A DNA stretch of 64,000 nucleotides from VMCP01 sp964408945 (GCA_964408945.1 CAYPBJ010000001.1:103027-167026), one strand, 5' to 3'. Counted from the first letter of the stretch, positions 1-9,588 are shown. Notes: a model not told the origin generated them from the sequence alone. Translations and numbers: made by a program.

Positions 1-942
1 GTTTTGAACGATGGTATATTTTGCAGAGTTTTGATCGTAAACTTTCCAATCGTAGCCAATTTCATTGAGAGTTTTGCTCAAAGAAAAACCTTGAGCTAAC
101 TCTTTAGTCATACTTTCAAAAGAGATACCGGTTGTGTTCGAATTAACTTCACAAACAGATATTTTATGTTGATTGATTAAGGCTCCCCTAATAATATAAG
201 GAAAGGGTTGCCCGTTTACATCGTGAATGGATTCCTTGTAAGTGGTAAAAACAATGTCCCATTTGTTATTTTTGATGGGTTCGTTTTCAACGGTTTTTAA
301 TGTTCCAAAATTGAAGTATGTGTAATTGTATTCTGGATTGGTATAAATTTTGGTAATGTTTATTTTGGATGGATTAAAAACGTATGTCCATTGGAATTCA
401 TACATTCCACCTCTAACGGATAAAAATTTAATTTTAATGAATCTATTAGCAACAATCGAATCTGAACCTAGGTCTAAAACATATGTTTCATTGGGATTGC
501 CTTCATAGCCATTAGCATTGGGTTTGAAACAGTTGGAAGTAACCAAAGAGTCAATGTGTCCGTTCGGATTATCAAATCCCCAATTCAATGTTGACATTTG
601 TAGTAGATGTAGATCATCGAAATGAGTATCAGTAACTTTAGCTAATGCATAGCTGGTGCTTTTGCTTGCACAAACGATGACGTGTGGTGTTCCATTACAA
701 GCGAAACCCAAGTCCCACTGACCAAATAAGTTGGTTGTTTTGGTTTGAGTTTCGAAGTCAAAATATAATTGATTGCTGTAGGTTTCACCCATTTCAAATG
801 TTTGAGTTTGCAGTCCAGCAGCTACCTTGGGTTGAGGATACAAGGGTTCGTCTTTTTCGCAAGAAGTTAAAACCATTGCAAAAAACACCAGAAACCCGAT
901 ACTGGATTTTGAAAATAAGTGATTGAAAAATGAAACTAACAA
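1..942 (-). CDS. HmuY-like haem-binding lipoprotein (partial, 3' end outside window)
   Basis: The frame is open from 942 to the window edge (314 codons, no stop), so the C-terminus is missing. The N-terminus is a lipoprotein signal with lipobox LTSC followed by EKD, typical of Bacteroidota surface lipoproteins. The body carries paired motifs of the HmuY family (WDLGFAC near residue 80, KWDIVFTTY near 225, IGYDWKVYD near the end). HmuY proteins capture haem outside the cell and pass it to a TonB-dependent receptor, and the receptor gene lies just upstream. The only usable start is TTG at 942; the next upstream in-frame codon group reaches the receptor's own TAA stop at 951-949, in the same frame. 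An alternative GTG inside the signal peptide would leave too short an n-region. Family call is by motif only; haem as ligand is inferred. Confidence 0.75.
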   Translation of the reverse strand, partial: MLVSFFNHLFSKSSIGFLVFFAMVLTSCEKDEPLYPQPKVAAGLQTQTFEMGETYSNQLYFDFETQTKTTNLFGQWDLGFACNGTPHVIVCASKSTSYALAKVTDTHFDDLHLLQMSTLNWGFDNPNGHIDSLVTSNCFKPNANGYEGNPNETYVLDLGSDSIVANRFIKIKFLSVRGGMYEFQWTYVFNPSKINITKIYTNPEYNYTYFNFGTLKTVENEPIKNNKWDIVFTTYKESIHDVNGQPFPYIIRGALINQHKISVCEVNSNTTGISFESMTKELAQGFSLSKTLNEIGYDWKVYDQNSAKYTIVQN

Positions 943-948
943 AATGAA

Positions 949-2985
949 TTACAAATTTACGGTAAGCTGAACAAATAAAATCCGACCCATACCAATGTTT
1001 ACGCTTCCATTACCGTTATTGTGGACCCCTCCAGTTTGAGCAGTTGCAACTAATTGATTTACATTGAAGATGTTTTTAGCCCCCCATTGAAATTGCGCTT
1101 TGTTGAAGAAATTATGGCTAAAACTAAGGTCAGCAAGAGTGAAGGAGGGCAAAGAATAAATTTCACCATTAGAAGTAAATCCTTGAGTTTTGCCTGAGAA
1201 ACGACTAAACCAAAGAACATTGGTGTTATATTTTTTAAGTGGGTATTGGATGTTTAAGGTATGTTGAAACACGCGCCATTCATTGAGTCCGCCGTCAACA
1301 TTAACTTTAGCTTTATTTTGAATGAATGATGAGTTCCAAGTGAAGGTTGCGTCATAAATAAAAAATTCAGATGAAATATTGGCACCGCTGGATGTCATTT
1401 CACCAATGTTTATGTATTTATACATGGTGGTATTGGGGTCTACCAAACTCAATTGAATTTGGTTATTGATGGAGTTGTAAAAACTGGATAGTTTAAATTG
1501 TGCGGCAATATTTTTGTTAATGGTGTGACGATAATCAAGAGAGGCAATAAAATTGTGAGAATTTTCAGCTTGTAGGTTCTCGTTGCCTTGAACGTTATGG
1601 TTGATATCTACAAACAAAAAATACATTTCTTTTGCTGTAGGGGCTCTAAATCCTCGGGCATAAGATGCTCGGAATTGAGTAAATTTCGAAATTTGATATT
1701 TGAGTTGAAAAGACGGTATGATGGGAGCGAATTTTAAGTGATTATTGAAGATTGCAGGGGCTATTTCAGTACCAAAAGCGTTGTTATAAGCAATTCTTAA
1801 TGAGGGTTTCAGATTGATTTTTTGGGTAGGTTTGAATTCGAGCGATCCAAATAAGGCGGCATCCCAGATGGGTTGAAACTTTTGGATTCTCTGACCGGTG
1901 ATATCTTCACGTTGAATATCATAACCAGCCATGAAAACAAACTTTTTGAATTTGTTATTTTCCCAAAGAGCGCGCAAATTCATTAGTGTATTTAAGGTAG
2001 TGTCTTGGTCAGAGGGTCTTGTAACCACTTCTGAGCCCGAAACTAAATTGCGACGAACATTGATTTTTTCTCGATGATATATATTGAAGGCATTTTGAAA
2101 GCGAAAACTGTTGTTTGCATTCAATTTATAGTCAACATTGTAGCCTATATCAGCGCGTTGAGTGTAGAAATAATTGTTGTAACCGGTGACTCCAATTAAA
2201 TTGAACTCGGCATTGGAGCGATCTGTTAATTTTTCGTGAAAGTAGTTTAAGTTGATTTTGTGGGTTGTCATTTTTGTTTTGTATCCCCAGCCCGCATTTC
2301 CAAACCATTTGGTTTTGGGCTTCCAATCTACCATTCTGTTTGTAGGATTGAAGTCGAAGCCTTCAAAAAACTGTCTTCCAATGTTGATGTCTAACCACTG
2401 ATTTTTTCTATAAAAATACTTAATGCCAGCATCTTGATTGATGTTTTTGGCGCCGTCAAAATAGGCTTTTGCAAAATAAGAATTTCGGTTGTTTAATGGT
2501 GTTTTAGTGATGATGTTTATTACACCACCTATGGCATCTGTACCATAGACCACGCTCATTGGGCCTTCAACTACTTCAATTCTTTCAATGCTTTCAGTTG
2601 GGATTTGAGATACATCAATATTCCCATTTAACCTGCCAACCATGGGAATTCCATTTACTAGAATTTTAACGTTTTGTCCCCCCAATCCCTGAAGTTTCAC
2701 TGAGGAACCTAAACTAGGGTCGTTTGAAATAATCATGGATGATTGATTGTTTAAAACTTCATTCAAGTTCTGAGCAGCCATATTTTTGATGGTTTTAGAA
2801 TTAATGACTTGAACAGAGTATGGGTTGTCAGTTGCTAAGCGAGGATTTACTGAAGCAGTTATACTGACGGGGTTAATCAATTCTACGGTAGAATCAACGG
2901 AATCTTCCTTGGAACGCAAAGAATTTTGGGAGTGTAATGAATTTAGCACTCCCAAAATTAAAACTATGAATAGCGTTCTTTTCAA
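949..2985 (-). CDS. TonB-dependent outer-membrane receptor, probably haem/HmuR-like
   Basis: 678 aa with a signal peptide ending near HSQ (residue 20). A plug domain spans about 40-160, with the classic IERIEVVEGPMSVVYGTDAIGG stretch split over about residues 132-155, and the rest is beta-barrel ending in an aromatic/hydrophobic C-terminus (VQLTVNL). These receptors import large ligands across the outer membrane using TonB energy. The substrate is not readable from the sequence alone. The flanking HmuY-like secreted protein (upstream) and HmuY-like lipoprotein (downstream, six bases after the stop) point to haem. It is transcribed with both as one minus-strand unit; the gap to the upstream gene is 26 bp. 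Confidence 0.85.
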   Translation of the reverse strand: MKRTLFIVLILGVLNSLHSQNSLRSKEDSVDSTVELINPVSITASVNPRLATDNPYSVQVINSKTIKNMAAQNLNEVLNNQSSMIISNDPSLGSSVKLQGLGGQNVKILVNGIPMVGRLNGNIDVSQIPTESIERIEVVEGPMSVVYGTDAIGGVINIITKTPLNNRNSYFAKAYFDGAKNINQDAGIKYFYRKNQWLDINIGRQFFEGFDFNPTNRMVDWKPKTKWFGNAGWGYKTKMTTHKINLNYFHEKLTDRSNAEFNLIGVTGYNNYFYTQRADIGYNVDYKLNANNSFRFQNAFNIYHREKINVRRNLVSGSEVVTRPSDQDTTLNTLMNLRALWENNKFKKFVFMAGYDIQREDITGQRIQKFQPIWDAALFGSLEFKPTQKINLKPSLRIAYNNAFGTEIAPAIFNNHLKFAPIIPSFQLKYQISKFTQFRASYARGFRAPTAKEMYFLFVDINHNVQGNENLQAENSHNFIASLDYRHTINKNIAAQFKLSSFYNSINNQIQLSLVDPNTTMYKYINIGEMTSSGANISSEFFIYDATFTWNSSFIQNKAKVNVDGGLNEWRVFQHTLNIQYPLKKYNTNVLWFSRFSGKTQGFTSNGEIYSLPSFTLADLSFSHNFFNKAQFQWGAKNIFNVNQLVATAQTGGVHNNGNGSVNIGMGRILFVQLTVNL

Positions 2986-3011
2986 TGGATTGATTTAATG
3001 CTCAGAGAGAA

Positions 3012-4295
3012 TTAGATCTTTGAAAAAGCAATGGTACTTTGACCAAGGTTGTGGGTTACTTCCACGATGTATTGTCCAGCAGAAAGCGAAGACAAATCAA
3101 TAGAAGAACGAGTAGAGTTCAACAAAATACGTCCATCGAAACTTCTCACTACAAAATTACTAGCGGTAACATTTTCTGGGACGATTACGTTGAGTTGCTC
3201 AGTTGCAGGAACTGGGAAAACAATGATATTGGCGTTGATGGCTTTCTTAACGCTTGCTTGTGAACCCAATTTTACGCGATCTAAAACGCTGTTTCCGTTA
3301 GATGTGCCACCAAAACCGGTGAAGCGAATTCCCCAATAGTCAGCGCCGGTTGCATTAGGCACTTCAACAATGTACGCACGATCTGCTACAACTTCAAAGG
3401 CTTGTCCGTTGAAGGCTTTCCAATCTGAACCAACGCGGGTTAAGTCGTTTTTGAAGCCTTTTCCGCCTGTGGTGTCTGTATCTGTGATATATAATTCAGG
3501 CTTTGCGAGCAGGTCAGCCCATTTAACATTTTCAAGTTTTGCAATTTTCAAGCCGCGTTTTGATTCTACGCCCATTGTTAGGTAAGGGATGTAAGCCGTA
3601 CCTGTGAAAGTTGGAACGTAATAACGAGTAAAATTCAAATGCCAATCGCCGCCGGTGGGTTCTACATTGACTTGGGTCATTTTTTGTAGGTCGTAGTATT
3701 TGTAAGTTCCTCCGTTTGCTTCAGACTGTTTCAAAGTGTCTGTAACAGACATTGGACTACCCAAAGGAGCATATTTGAAGATGAAATCACCGTTTGGCTC
3801 TTGAGAAATGGGCATGAATTTAACAAAGTAGGTATTTGCTCCTACTGCGAAAGTGAAAAGATACAATGAATCACCTTTTACTTTGTGTGAACCAGCATCA
3901 TAAACTCCCCATGAAAAATCCCATTGGTTGTTTGGGTCAAAATTTTGGTTAAGGGCACCTTTTTCATGAACGTGCAAATCGTTCATTGGCTTTACCCATG
4001 ATTTCCATCCGGTGGTATCCATCTGATCAAAAGCGGAGTTGTCTCCTTTTGGATACAAATAGACGTTAACTCCAGCGGTGTGATTTAGACGAATGCAGTT
4101 ATCACGGGTGGCAGAAGTATGTGCCATGTGCCATTTGTTGATAGGTGATGTATGTTTGCTCCCAGTGACTACATTGAAATAATTACTGTTCGCATAACCT
4201 GCACCCATTGACACGGTGTCAGTGATGACAGTTTGAGCTCCCAAGGAACCAAAAAGTGCGCTCACTAACAATGCTGAAAAAGTATGTTTAATCAT
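3012..4295 (-). CDS. Secreted HmuY-like protein with T9SS type A sorting domain
   Basis: 427 aa from ATG at 4295. The longer frame starting at 4517 would cross the divergent hscA start and put the signal peptide (MIKHTFSALLVSALFG) in the middle, so it is rejected. The mature part has two copies of a W-aromatic beta motif (QWDFSWGVY, DWHLNFTRY), and a late GSDWKAFN ... DRAYIVE ... YWGIRFTGFGG block resembling the end of HmuY domains. The last ~80 residues form a T9SS type A sorting domain (VFPVPATEQLNV ... LSSLSAGQYIVEV). Thus it is probably exported by the type IX system and released or anchored on the surface, where it could act as a haemophore for the receptor encoded next. HmuY similarity is weaker than for the lipoprotein at 1-942. 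Confidence 0.65.
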   Translation of the reverse strand: MIKHTFSALLVSALFGSLGAQTVITDTVSMGAGYANSNYFNVVTGSKHTSPINKWHMAHTSATRDNCIRLNHTAGVNVYLYPKGDNSAFDQMDTTGWKSWVKPMNDLHVHEKGALNQNFDPNNQWDFSWGVYDAGSHKVKGDSLYLFTFAVGANTYFVKFMPISQEPNGDFIFKYAPLGSPMSVTDTLKQSEANGGTYKYYDLQKMTQVNVEPTGGDWHLNFTRYYVPTFTGTAYIPYLTMGVESKRGLKIAKLENVKWADLLAKPELYITDTDTTGGKGFKNDLTRVGSDWKAFNGQAFEVVADRAYIVEVPNATGADYWGIRFTGFGGTSNGNSVLDRVKLGSQASVKKAINANIIVFPVPATEQLNVIVPENVTASNFVVRSFDGRILLNSTRSSIDLSSLSAGQYIVEVTHNLGQSTIAFSKI

Positions 4296-4312
4296 AGAAT
4301 TTTTGTTCGGTG

Positions 4313-4320
4313 CAAAGGTA
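4313..4320 (-). promoter_or_regulatory. Bacteroidota -7 element (TACCTTTG) upstream of the HmuY-like/TonB receptor operon
   Basis: Read on the minus strand, TACCTTTG matches the Bacteroidota TAnnTTTG consensus and ends 17 nt before the ATG at 4295. No convincing -33 TTG was found at the usual spacing. It lies in the 142-bp divergent space shared with hscA. Confidence 0.5.
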
Positions 4321-4437
4321 ATCCTAACATGCTGGTTGCGATTTATCAAATTCGTCATCTTAATGTCATCGAGTGTCAATTTAGTGTCATTGATGACTTC
4401 AACAAAGAATTGCTTAAACCGTTGTAATTTCGCGGAC

Positions 4438-6360
4438 ATGGCAAAGATTGGAATAAATATCAAACAGGGCAAAATTGAATTGCCTAAGGTGATAGTGGGT
4501 ATAGATTTGGGAACCACAAATTCTTTGATTGCTTATGTACCAAATTTGGAGAAATCAGAAGCAGAAATAGGCTCAAAAAATACGAGAGAACCGAAAATTA
4601 TTCCGGTTAGAGGACATGGGTTGATGCCTTCAGTGGTATATTTTGATGAAAATGGCACACCCAGTGTGGGACAATATGCAAAAAGCAAAATGGTAACTGA
4701 GCCTGAGAGGACAATTTTTAGTGTAAAAAGACTTTTGGGAAAGAGTTATCAAGACGTATCGGAAAAGGCTGATTATGTGAGTTATAAAATTATAGAATCA
4801 GATCCATCATCTGAATCTATGGTAAAAGTGGAAATTGATGGTAATTTTTACAATCCTATTGAATTGTCTTCGCTGATTCTAAAGGAAATTAAAACGCAGG
4901 CAGAGAAAGAACTTTCAGTACAAATTGAACAGGCGGTTATTACGGTTCCCGCTTATTTTAATGATTCACAAAGACAGGCAACGCGCGACGCCGGGAAATT
5001 GGCTGGTTTAGATGTATTAAGGATTATCAATGAGCCAACGGCAGCAAGCATAGCCTACGGCATTTCTGAGAAAAAATCAGGAAATGTCTTGGTTTATGAT
5101 TTGGGCGGCGGAACTTTCGATGTATCCATATTAACCTTAGAGGATGGTGTGTTTGAAGTACTTTCCACTCATGGAAATACTTATTTGGGTGGAGACGATT
5201 TGGATAGAAGTATCGCCGATTTTTGGTTGAAAAAGCACCAATTGAATTCAAAAGATCTTGCGAAAACAGAGTTGCAATTATTGAGAATGATAGCGGAAGA
5301 GGCTAAAATTTACCTTTCTCAAAATGAAATTTGGAATCAAGCAAAGGCTCAATTTGACCAGACATTTCAATGTGCTAATGGCACTTTCGTGTTGACATTG
5401 AATGTGTCTGAATTGCAAAATGCAGTGGCCCCACTGATTGAAGAAACTCTGAAATCAGTGAATCAAGCATTAACTGATGCTCAATTGAAACCTCAACAAA
5501 TTGATGAAGTGGTTTTGGTGGGAGGCAGCACGCGTTTTCCCGGAATCATCAATGCTTTAACTCCGATGTTTCCGCATGTATCAATCAATAATCGAATCAA
5601 TCCTGACGAAGTAGTTGCATTAGGGGCTGCCATCGAAGCAGATGTATTGGCTGGAAATCGGAGCGATGTTTTACTTTTAGATGTAACGCCTTTGTCGTTA
5701 GGTATTGAGACTGCCGGTGGATTAATGGATGTATTAATCCCTAGAAACAGTAAAATTCCCACAAGATTGGCGAGAGAATATACCACATCGGTAGACGGAC
5801 AAGTCAATTTGAAGGTGTCTGTGTATCAAGGGGAGCGAGAATTGGTCGGTGAAAACCGCAAGTTGGGCGAATTTGTTTTAAAAGGAATACCCTCAATGCC
5901 AGCCGGACTGCCTAAAATTCAAATTCAGTTTGCGTTAAATCCGGATGGAATTCTTAAAGTTGCGGCAAAAGAATTGAGAAGCGGGGTTGAGCAGGAAGTA
6001 GAAATTCAGCCAACATATGGTCTTACTGACAGTCAAGTAGAGGAGATGTTGCTATCGGGATTTCAGAATGCACAGTCAGATATAGAATTGCGCTTGGTTC
6101 AGGAAACCATAAACGAGGGCAACCAAATGATGTATACAGCTGAGCGATTTTTAGAAAAGAACGGACAATATCTTTCACAAGAAGAAATTGATGGTACCAA
6201 ACAACGAATTGAAGATTTGCGTTGTCTATTGAACGAAAAAGCTGATAGAAACGCGATAAATCAACAAATTGAAAGGTTAAATGATTATACTCGTCCGTTT
6301 GCAGAGCGGGTTATGGACATTGCGATTGGTCAGGCTTTGAAGGGTAAAACATTAGACTAA
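4438..6360 (+). CDS. hscA: Hsp70-family Fe-S assembly chaperone HscA-like
   Basis: 640 aa from ATG at 4438, chosen because upstream in-frame codons overlap the divergent promoter and the protein then begins MAKIGINIKQGK, which fits HscA-type N-termini. The nucleotide-binding domain has GIDLGTTNSL (~residue 21), VYDLGGGTFDVS and VVLVGGSTRFP; the substrate domain contains LLLDVTPLSLGIETAGG. The C-terminus (RPFAERVMDIAIGQALKGK) resembles HscA rather than DnaK: there is no acidic EEVD-like or Gly-rich tail, and the ~30-residue extension before the first beta strand is HscA-like. HscA normally works with HscB and IscU in iron-sulfur cluster transfer; neither is in this window. A general DnaK paralogue remains possible. 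Confidence 0.8.
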   Translation: MAKIGINIKQGKIELPKVIVGIDLGTTNSLIAYVPNLEKSEAEIGSKNTREPKIIPVRGHGLMPSVVYFDENGTPSVGQYAKSKMVTEPERTIFSVKRLLGKSYQDVSEKADYVSYKIIESDPSSESMVKVEIDGNFYNPIELSSLILKEIKTQAEKELSVQIEQAVITVPAYFNDSQRQATRDAGKLAGLDVLRIINEPTAASIAYGISEKKSGNVLVYDLGGGTFDVSILTLEDGVFEVLSTHGNTYLGGDDLDRSIADFWLKKHQLNSKDLAKTELQLLRMIAEEAKIYLSQNEIWNQAKAQFDQTFQCANGTFVLTLNVSELQNAVAPLIEETLKSVNQALTDAQLKPQQIDEVVLVGGSTRFPGIINALTPMFPHVSINNRINPDEVVALGAAIEADVLAGNRSDVLLLDVTPLSLGIETAGGLMDVLIPRNSKIPTRLAREYTTSVDGQVNLKVSVYQGERELVGENRKLGEFVLKGIPSMPAGLPKIQIQFALNPDGILKVAAKELRSGVEQEVEIQPTYGLTDSQVEEMLLSGFQNAQSDIELRLVQETINEGNQMMYTAERFLEKNGQYLSQEEIDGTKQRIEDLRCLLNEKADRNAINQQIERLNDYTRPFAERVMDIAIGQALKGKTLD

Positions 6361-6362
6361 TT

Positions 6363-7049
6363 ATGAACAAACGAATAGGCGTATTTTTTCTTTCTTTCAT
6401 TCTACCTTTGGTTGCTTTTGCGCAATTGGCTCCTCAGGAAGTTTCGAATTTGGGGTTTAAGATGGGATTTGGATTTTATTCTTTTCACCCGGGGGAGTTG
6501 ATTAATGCCCGCCCCATGTTGGGATATACAGCAGGATTTAATGTTCACAGTGATTTTACCAAAAAGAAACCTTTATACCTACAAGCAGGTTTAGATTTTA
6601 CTTTAAGAGGGGGGAATTTCTCCAATCCAGAAGAAATTGACAGCGCAGTAAATAGGGCTTACGGAAAGATTACTTTGGTAACAGTAGATTTTCCGTTGAG
6701 CGTTCTGGTTCCGTTAAATCCATCCAAAAAGGCTGAGTCTCCCATGATTAAAATGGGAGTAACTCCAAGTATATTATTACGATCTGTAGTATATGTTGGG
6801 CCTGACAGAATTCCTTTAAACAGTCAAATATATCAGCAAACTTGGGAAAATCTACCCCTAAAACAAGTTGAGGTTTTGGCGCATGTTGGATATCAGAAAA
6901 AGGTTTCTGAAGTGGGTTATTATATAGGATTGAACTTTGGGGTAAACAATCTAAATCCAGGAAATTTCAAAATTGACGGAATATACCCGGCTACAGGAAC
7001 CGGTAAACGTATTTCTACGTGGTCTATCGAAGCAGTCATGCTTTTTTAA
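6363..7049 (+). CDS. Predicted outer-membrane beta-barrel protein
   Basis: 228 aa starting 2 bp after the hscA stop, so co-transcribed. A signal peptide (MNKRIGVFFLSFILPLVAFAQ) is followed by alternating hydrophobic strands typical of a small 8-stranded barrel (KMGFGFYSF, LYLQAGLDFTLRGG, GYYIGLNFGVNN, WSIEAVMLF at the C-terminus). It resembles the generic porin-family/OMP_b-brl proteins of Bacteroidota. No substrate or role can be read from the sequence, and its link to hscA looks like simple operon position. Confidence 0.6.
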   Translation: MNKRIGVFFLSFILPLVAFAQLAPQEVSNLGFKMGFGFYSFHPGELINARPMLGYTAGFNVHSDFTKKKPLYLQAGLDFTLRGGNFSNPEEIDSAVNRAYGKITLVTVDFPLSVLVPLNPSKKAESPMIKMGVTPSILLRSVVYVGPDRIPLNSQIYQQTWENLPLKQVEVLAHVGYQKKVSEVGYYIGLNFGVNNLNPGNFKIDGIYPATGTGKRISTWSIEAVMLF

Positions 7050-7087
7050 GGCAATAGCCCGATATTTGCAGTATATTTCATTCTGCC

Positions 7088-8398
7088 GTGTCTCAATCTG
7101 TCGCATTATATACTTTAGGTTGCAAGCTAAATTTTGCTGAGAGTTCAACCATTGCGCAGCAATTGATGAAGAATGGTTTTGAGCGCAAGGAGTTTCACGA
7201 AGGGGCAGATTTATATGTTATAAATACCTGCTCTGTGACTGATCATGCTGACAGGAAATGCAAGAAAGTAGTGAGCGAGGCCTTGAAGCACAACCCCAAT
7301 GCGTATATAGTTATAGTGGGTTGCTACGCTCAATTGAAACCTGAAGAAATTGCCAACATTCCTGGGGTGGATATGGTTTTGGGTGCGGCCGAGAAGTTTC
7401 AATTAATGGATTATCTTCACAGCCTAAACAAAGAACCAAAAGCAAGGCTCCACAACCAACCCATTAAAGATGTCAATGAGTTTGTACCCGGATTTAGTGA
7501 GGGTGATAGAACCAGGATGTTTTTAAAGGTGCAAGACGGTTGTGATTATTTTTGCAGTTTTTGCACCATTCCTTTGGCCAGAGGTAAAAGTAGAAGTGCC
7601 AATATTGAAACTACCCTTAAACAAGTGCACGATGCCACTGCCAAAGGAGTAAAAGAGGTGGTGCTAACTGGGGTTAATTTGGGTGATTTTGGGGTCAATC
7701 ATGAAGAAGATTTTTACGGACTCATTCAAGAATTGGATAAAATTGAACAGGTTAAAAGATATCGAATCAGTAGTATTGAACCCAATTTATTGACTGATGA
7801 TATCATTCGATTTGTTGCTCAAAGTGAAAAATTTGTTCCCCATTTTCATATTCCCCTTCAAAGCGGAAACGATGAACTACTTCAGCGAATGAGAAGAAAA
7901 TACCTCAGTGATTTATACAGGAGTAGGGTAAATTTAATCAAAGAACTCATGCCTGATTGTTGCATTGGTGTGGATGTTATTGTGGGCTTTCCAGGAGAAT
8001 CTGAAGAGCATTTCTTAAACACCTATGAGTTTATCAATGAACTTCCCGTTTCCTATTTGCATGTGTTTCCATACAGCGAAAGGCCAAATACTACGGCCCG
8101 AAAAATGAAAGAAGTCGTTCCTGTTAAGGTTAGAGGACAAAGAACTACCATGCTTAGAGGACTGTCGGAAAAGAAAAAGAGGGCATTCTATGAGTCTCAG
8201 TTGGGCAAAACTCGACCTGTTTTATTCGAGCACGATGTGAAGAACGGTAAAATGGAAGGGTACACTGACAATTACATTAGGGTAGTAACTGATTATGATC
8301 CTTTGTTGATTGATGCTATCGTTCCTTTTTACATGCAACATATTGATGCAGATTTCTTAATGCAGGGCACCTTTGAATCTGCACATATAACCCTTTAA
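7088..8398 (+). CDS. mtaB: tRNA t6A37 methylthiotransferase MtaB
   Basis: 436 aa, GTG start at 7088. The N-terminal UPF0004 domain has the three cluster cysteines at C12 (TLGCKLN), C48 (NTCSVT) and C79 (VGCYA). The radical-SAM CxxxCxxC is at C152/C156/C159 (CDYFCSFC), followed by a GVNLGDFG motif and a C-terminal TRAM-like segment. The enzyme adds a methylthio group to N6-threonylcarbamoyladenosine at position 37 of ANN-decoding tRNAs. The TLGCKLN signature separates MtaB from MiaB and RimO. The t6A maker TsaD is encoded at 34359-35360. It is followed 8 bp later by lgt. Confidence 0.92.
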   Translation: MSQSVALYTLGCKLNFAESSTIAQQLMKNGFERKEFHEGADLYVINTCSVTDHADRKCKKVVSEALKHNPNAYIVIVGCYAQLKPEEIANIPGVDMVLGAAEKFQLMDYLHSLNKEPKARLHNQPIKDVNEFVPGFSEGDRTRMFLKVQDGCDYFCSFCTIPLARGKSRSANIETTLKQVHDATAKGVKEVVLTGVNLGDFGVNHEEDFYGLIQELDKIEQVKRYRISSIEPNLLTDDIIRFVAQSEKFVPHFHIPLQSGNDELLQRMRRKYLSDLYRSRVNLIKELMPDCCIGVDVIVGFPGESEEHFLNTYEFINELPVSYLHVFPYSERPNTTARKMKEVVPVKVRGQRTTMLRGLSEKKKRAFYESQLGKTRPVLFEHDVKNGKMEGYTDNYIRVVTDYDPLLIDAIVPFYMQHIDADFLMQGTFESAHITL

Positions 8399-8406
8399 TT
8401 TGAACC

Positions 8407-9588
8407 ATGTTTCCTACCCTATATCATTTCATCAAAGACACTCTGGGTCTTGAATTTCGTTTTTTAGAAATCGTAAACACCTTTGGGTTGTTTGTGGCTT
8501 TTGCTATTGGAGCTGCATATTGGGCCATGCAAACTGAATTTGCGCGCAAAACCCAGTTGGGAATTTTTGCAAAACGCACCCAACAGATTACAGTGGGTGA
8601 GAAATTTCCTTTGAGTGATTACATCATGAACGGGGCGCTTTTATTTATTTTTGGTTACAAGATCTTGTTTTTGGCCATAAATACGGGCTCAGACTTTTCG
8701 CCGCAAGAGCATATTTTTACTTCCGAGGGAAATTGGTTGTTGGGTATTTTGTTGGCTTCAGTGGGTACTTATTACCGCTACCGCGAGGATGTAAAACAGC
8801 GCTTAAATCCGCCAGTAAAAAAAAACATTGAGATCTCAATTGCAGATGAAATGTCTACCATTACCGGGGTAGCGTTAATCAGTGGTTTTTTGGGTGCCAA
8901 GGTGTTTCATATTTTAGAAACTCCCGAAAACTTTTCATTAACGGCTATTGTAAGTCAACTGTTTACAACCGGTGGATGGACGTTTTATGGTGGTTTGATT
9001 ATGGGTGCATTGGGTGTGCTGATCTATACTCAGCGACGCGGGTACCACTATTTGAATGTGCTTGATGCAGGTGTTCCCGCCATGATGTTGTCATACGGTG
9101 TAGGAAGATTTGGATGTCATTTTTCTGGAGACGGCGACTGGGGAATTGCCAATTTAAAGCCTTCGTCTTGGTTACCAGATTGGGCATGGGCCTATAAATA
9201 CCCCCACAATGTATTGGGGAAAGATTATGGGGCAGCTGGTATGGAGCCAATACCCGGTTGTGAGGGGAACTATTGTTTTCAATTGATTGATCCGGTGTAT
9301 CCCACGCCGTTGTACGAAGCTTTGATGGCCTTAGCTCTTTTTGGAGTGCTTTGGTTTTTAGTGCGAAAAATGTCTTTAAAACCCGGACAAGTATTTGGAA
9401 TTTACTTGATTTTCGCTGGCGTTGAGAGATTTTTAATTGAGAGCATTCGTGAGCACGGAGACAGCCTTTATCGATTAGGAGATATGCTTTTCTCACAAGC
9501 ACAAATGATTTCTTTGGTTTTATTCGTTACAGGTATATGCGTTTTATTTTTGACTCACAAAGGGTTGCTCAAGCCGGCTTCTCACTGA
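8407..9588 (+). CDS. lgt: Prolipoprotein diacylglyceryl transferase
   Basis: 393 aa multi-pass membrane enzyme that moves diacylglycerol from phosphatidylglycerol to the lipobox cysteine, the first step in lipoprotein maturation. Visible landmarks are FYGGLIMGALG (the HGGL-equivalent region, about 195), and the signature GVGRFGCHFSGDGDWG near 233-248, with another conserved block YPTPLYEALMALALFGV near 297. It is about 100 residues longer than the enterobacterial enzyme because of insertions before and after the signature, common in Bacteroidota. Many predicted lipoproteins in the window (1-942, 11079-12224, 14714-15076) depend on this enzyme. Its 3' end overlaps the next gene by 52 bp. Confidence 0.9.
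   Translation: MFPTLYHFIKDTLGLEFRFLEIVNTFGLFVAFAIGAAYWAMQTEFARKTQLGIFAKRTQQITVGEKFPLSDYIMNGALLFIFGYKILFLAINTGSDFSPQEHIFTSEGNWLLGILLASVGTYYRYREDVKQRLNPPVKKNIEISIADEMSTITGVALISGFLGAKVFHILETPENFSLTAIVSQLFTTGGWTFYGGLIMGALGVLIYTQRRGYHYLNVLDAGVPAMMLSYGVGRFGCHFSGDGDWGIANLKPSSWLPDWAWAYKYPHNVLGKDYGAAGMEPIPGCEGNYCFQLIDPVYPTPLYEALMALALFGVLWFLVRKMSLKPGQVFGIYLIFAGVERFLIESIREHGDSLYRLGDMLFSQAQMISLVLFVTGICVLFLTHKGLLKPASH

Noticed and set aside
684..926. 80-codon plus-strand ORF near the left edge
   Set aside because: It is the antisense shadow of the lipoprotein gene, whose minus-strand frame is open to the window edge.
4303..4437. N-terminal extension of hscA (45 codons)
   Set aside because: It crosses the divergent promoter region and adds a sequence not seen in Hsp70 proteins; MAKIGINIKQG at 4438 is a normal HscA start.
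4296..4517. N-terminal extension of the HmuY-like T9SS gene
   Set aside because: It would bury the signal peptide and overlap hscA coding sequence.
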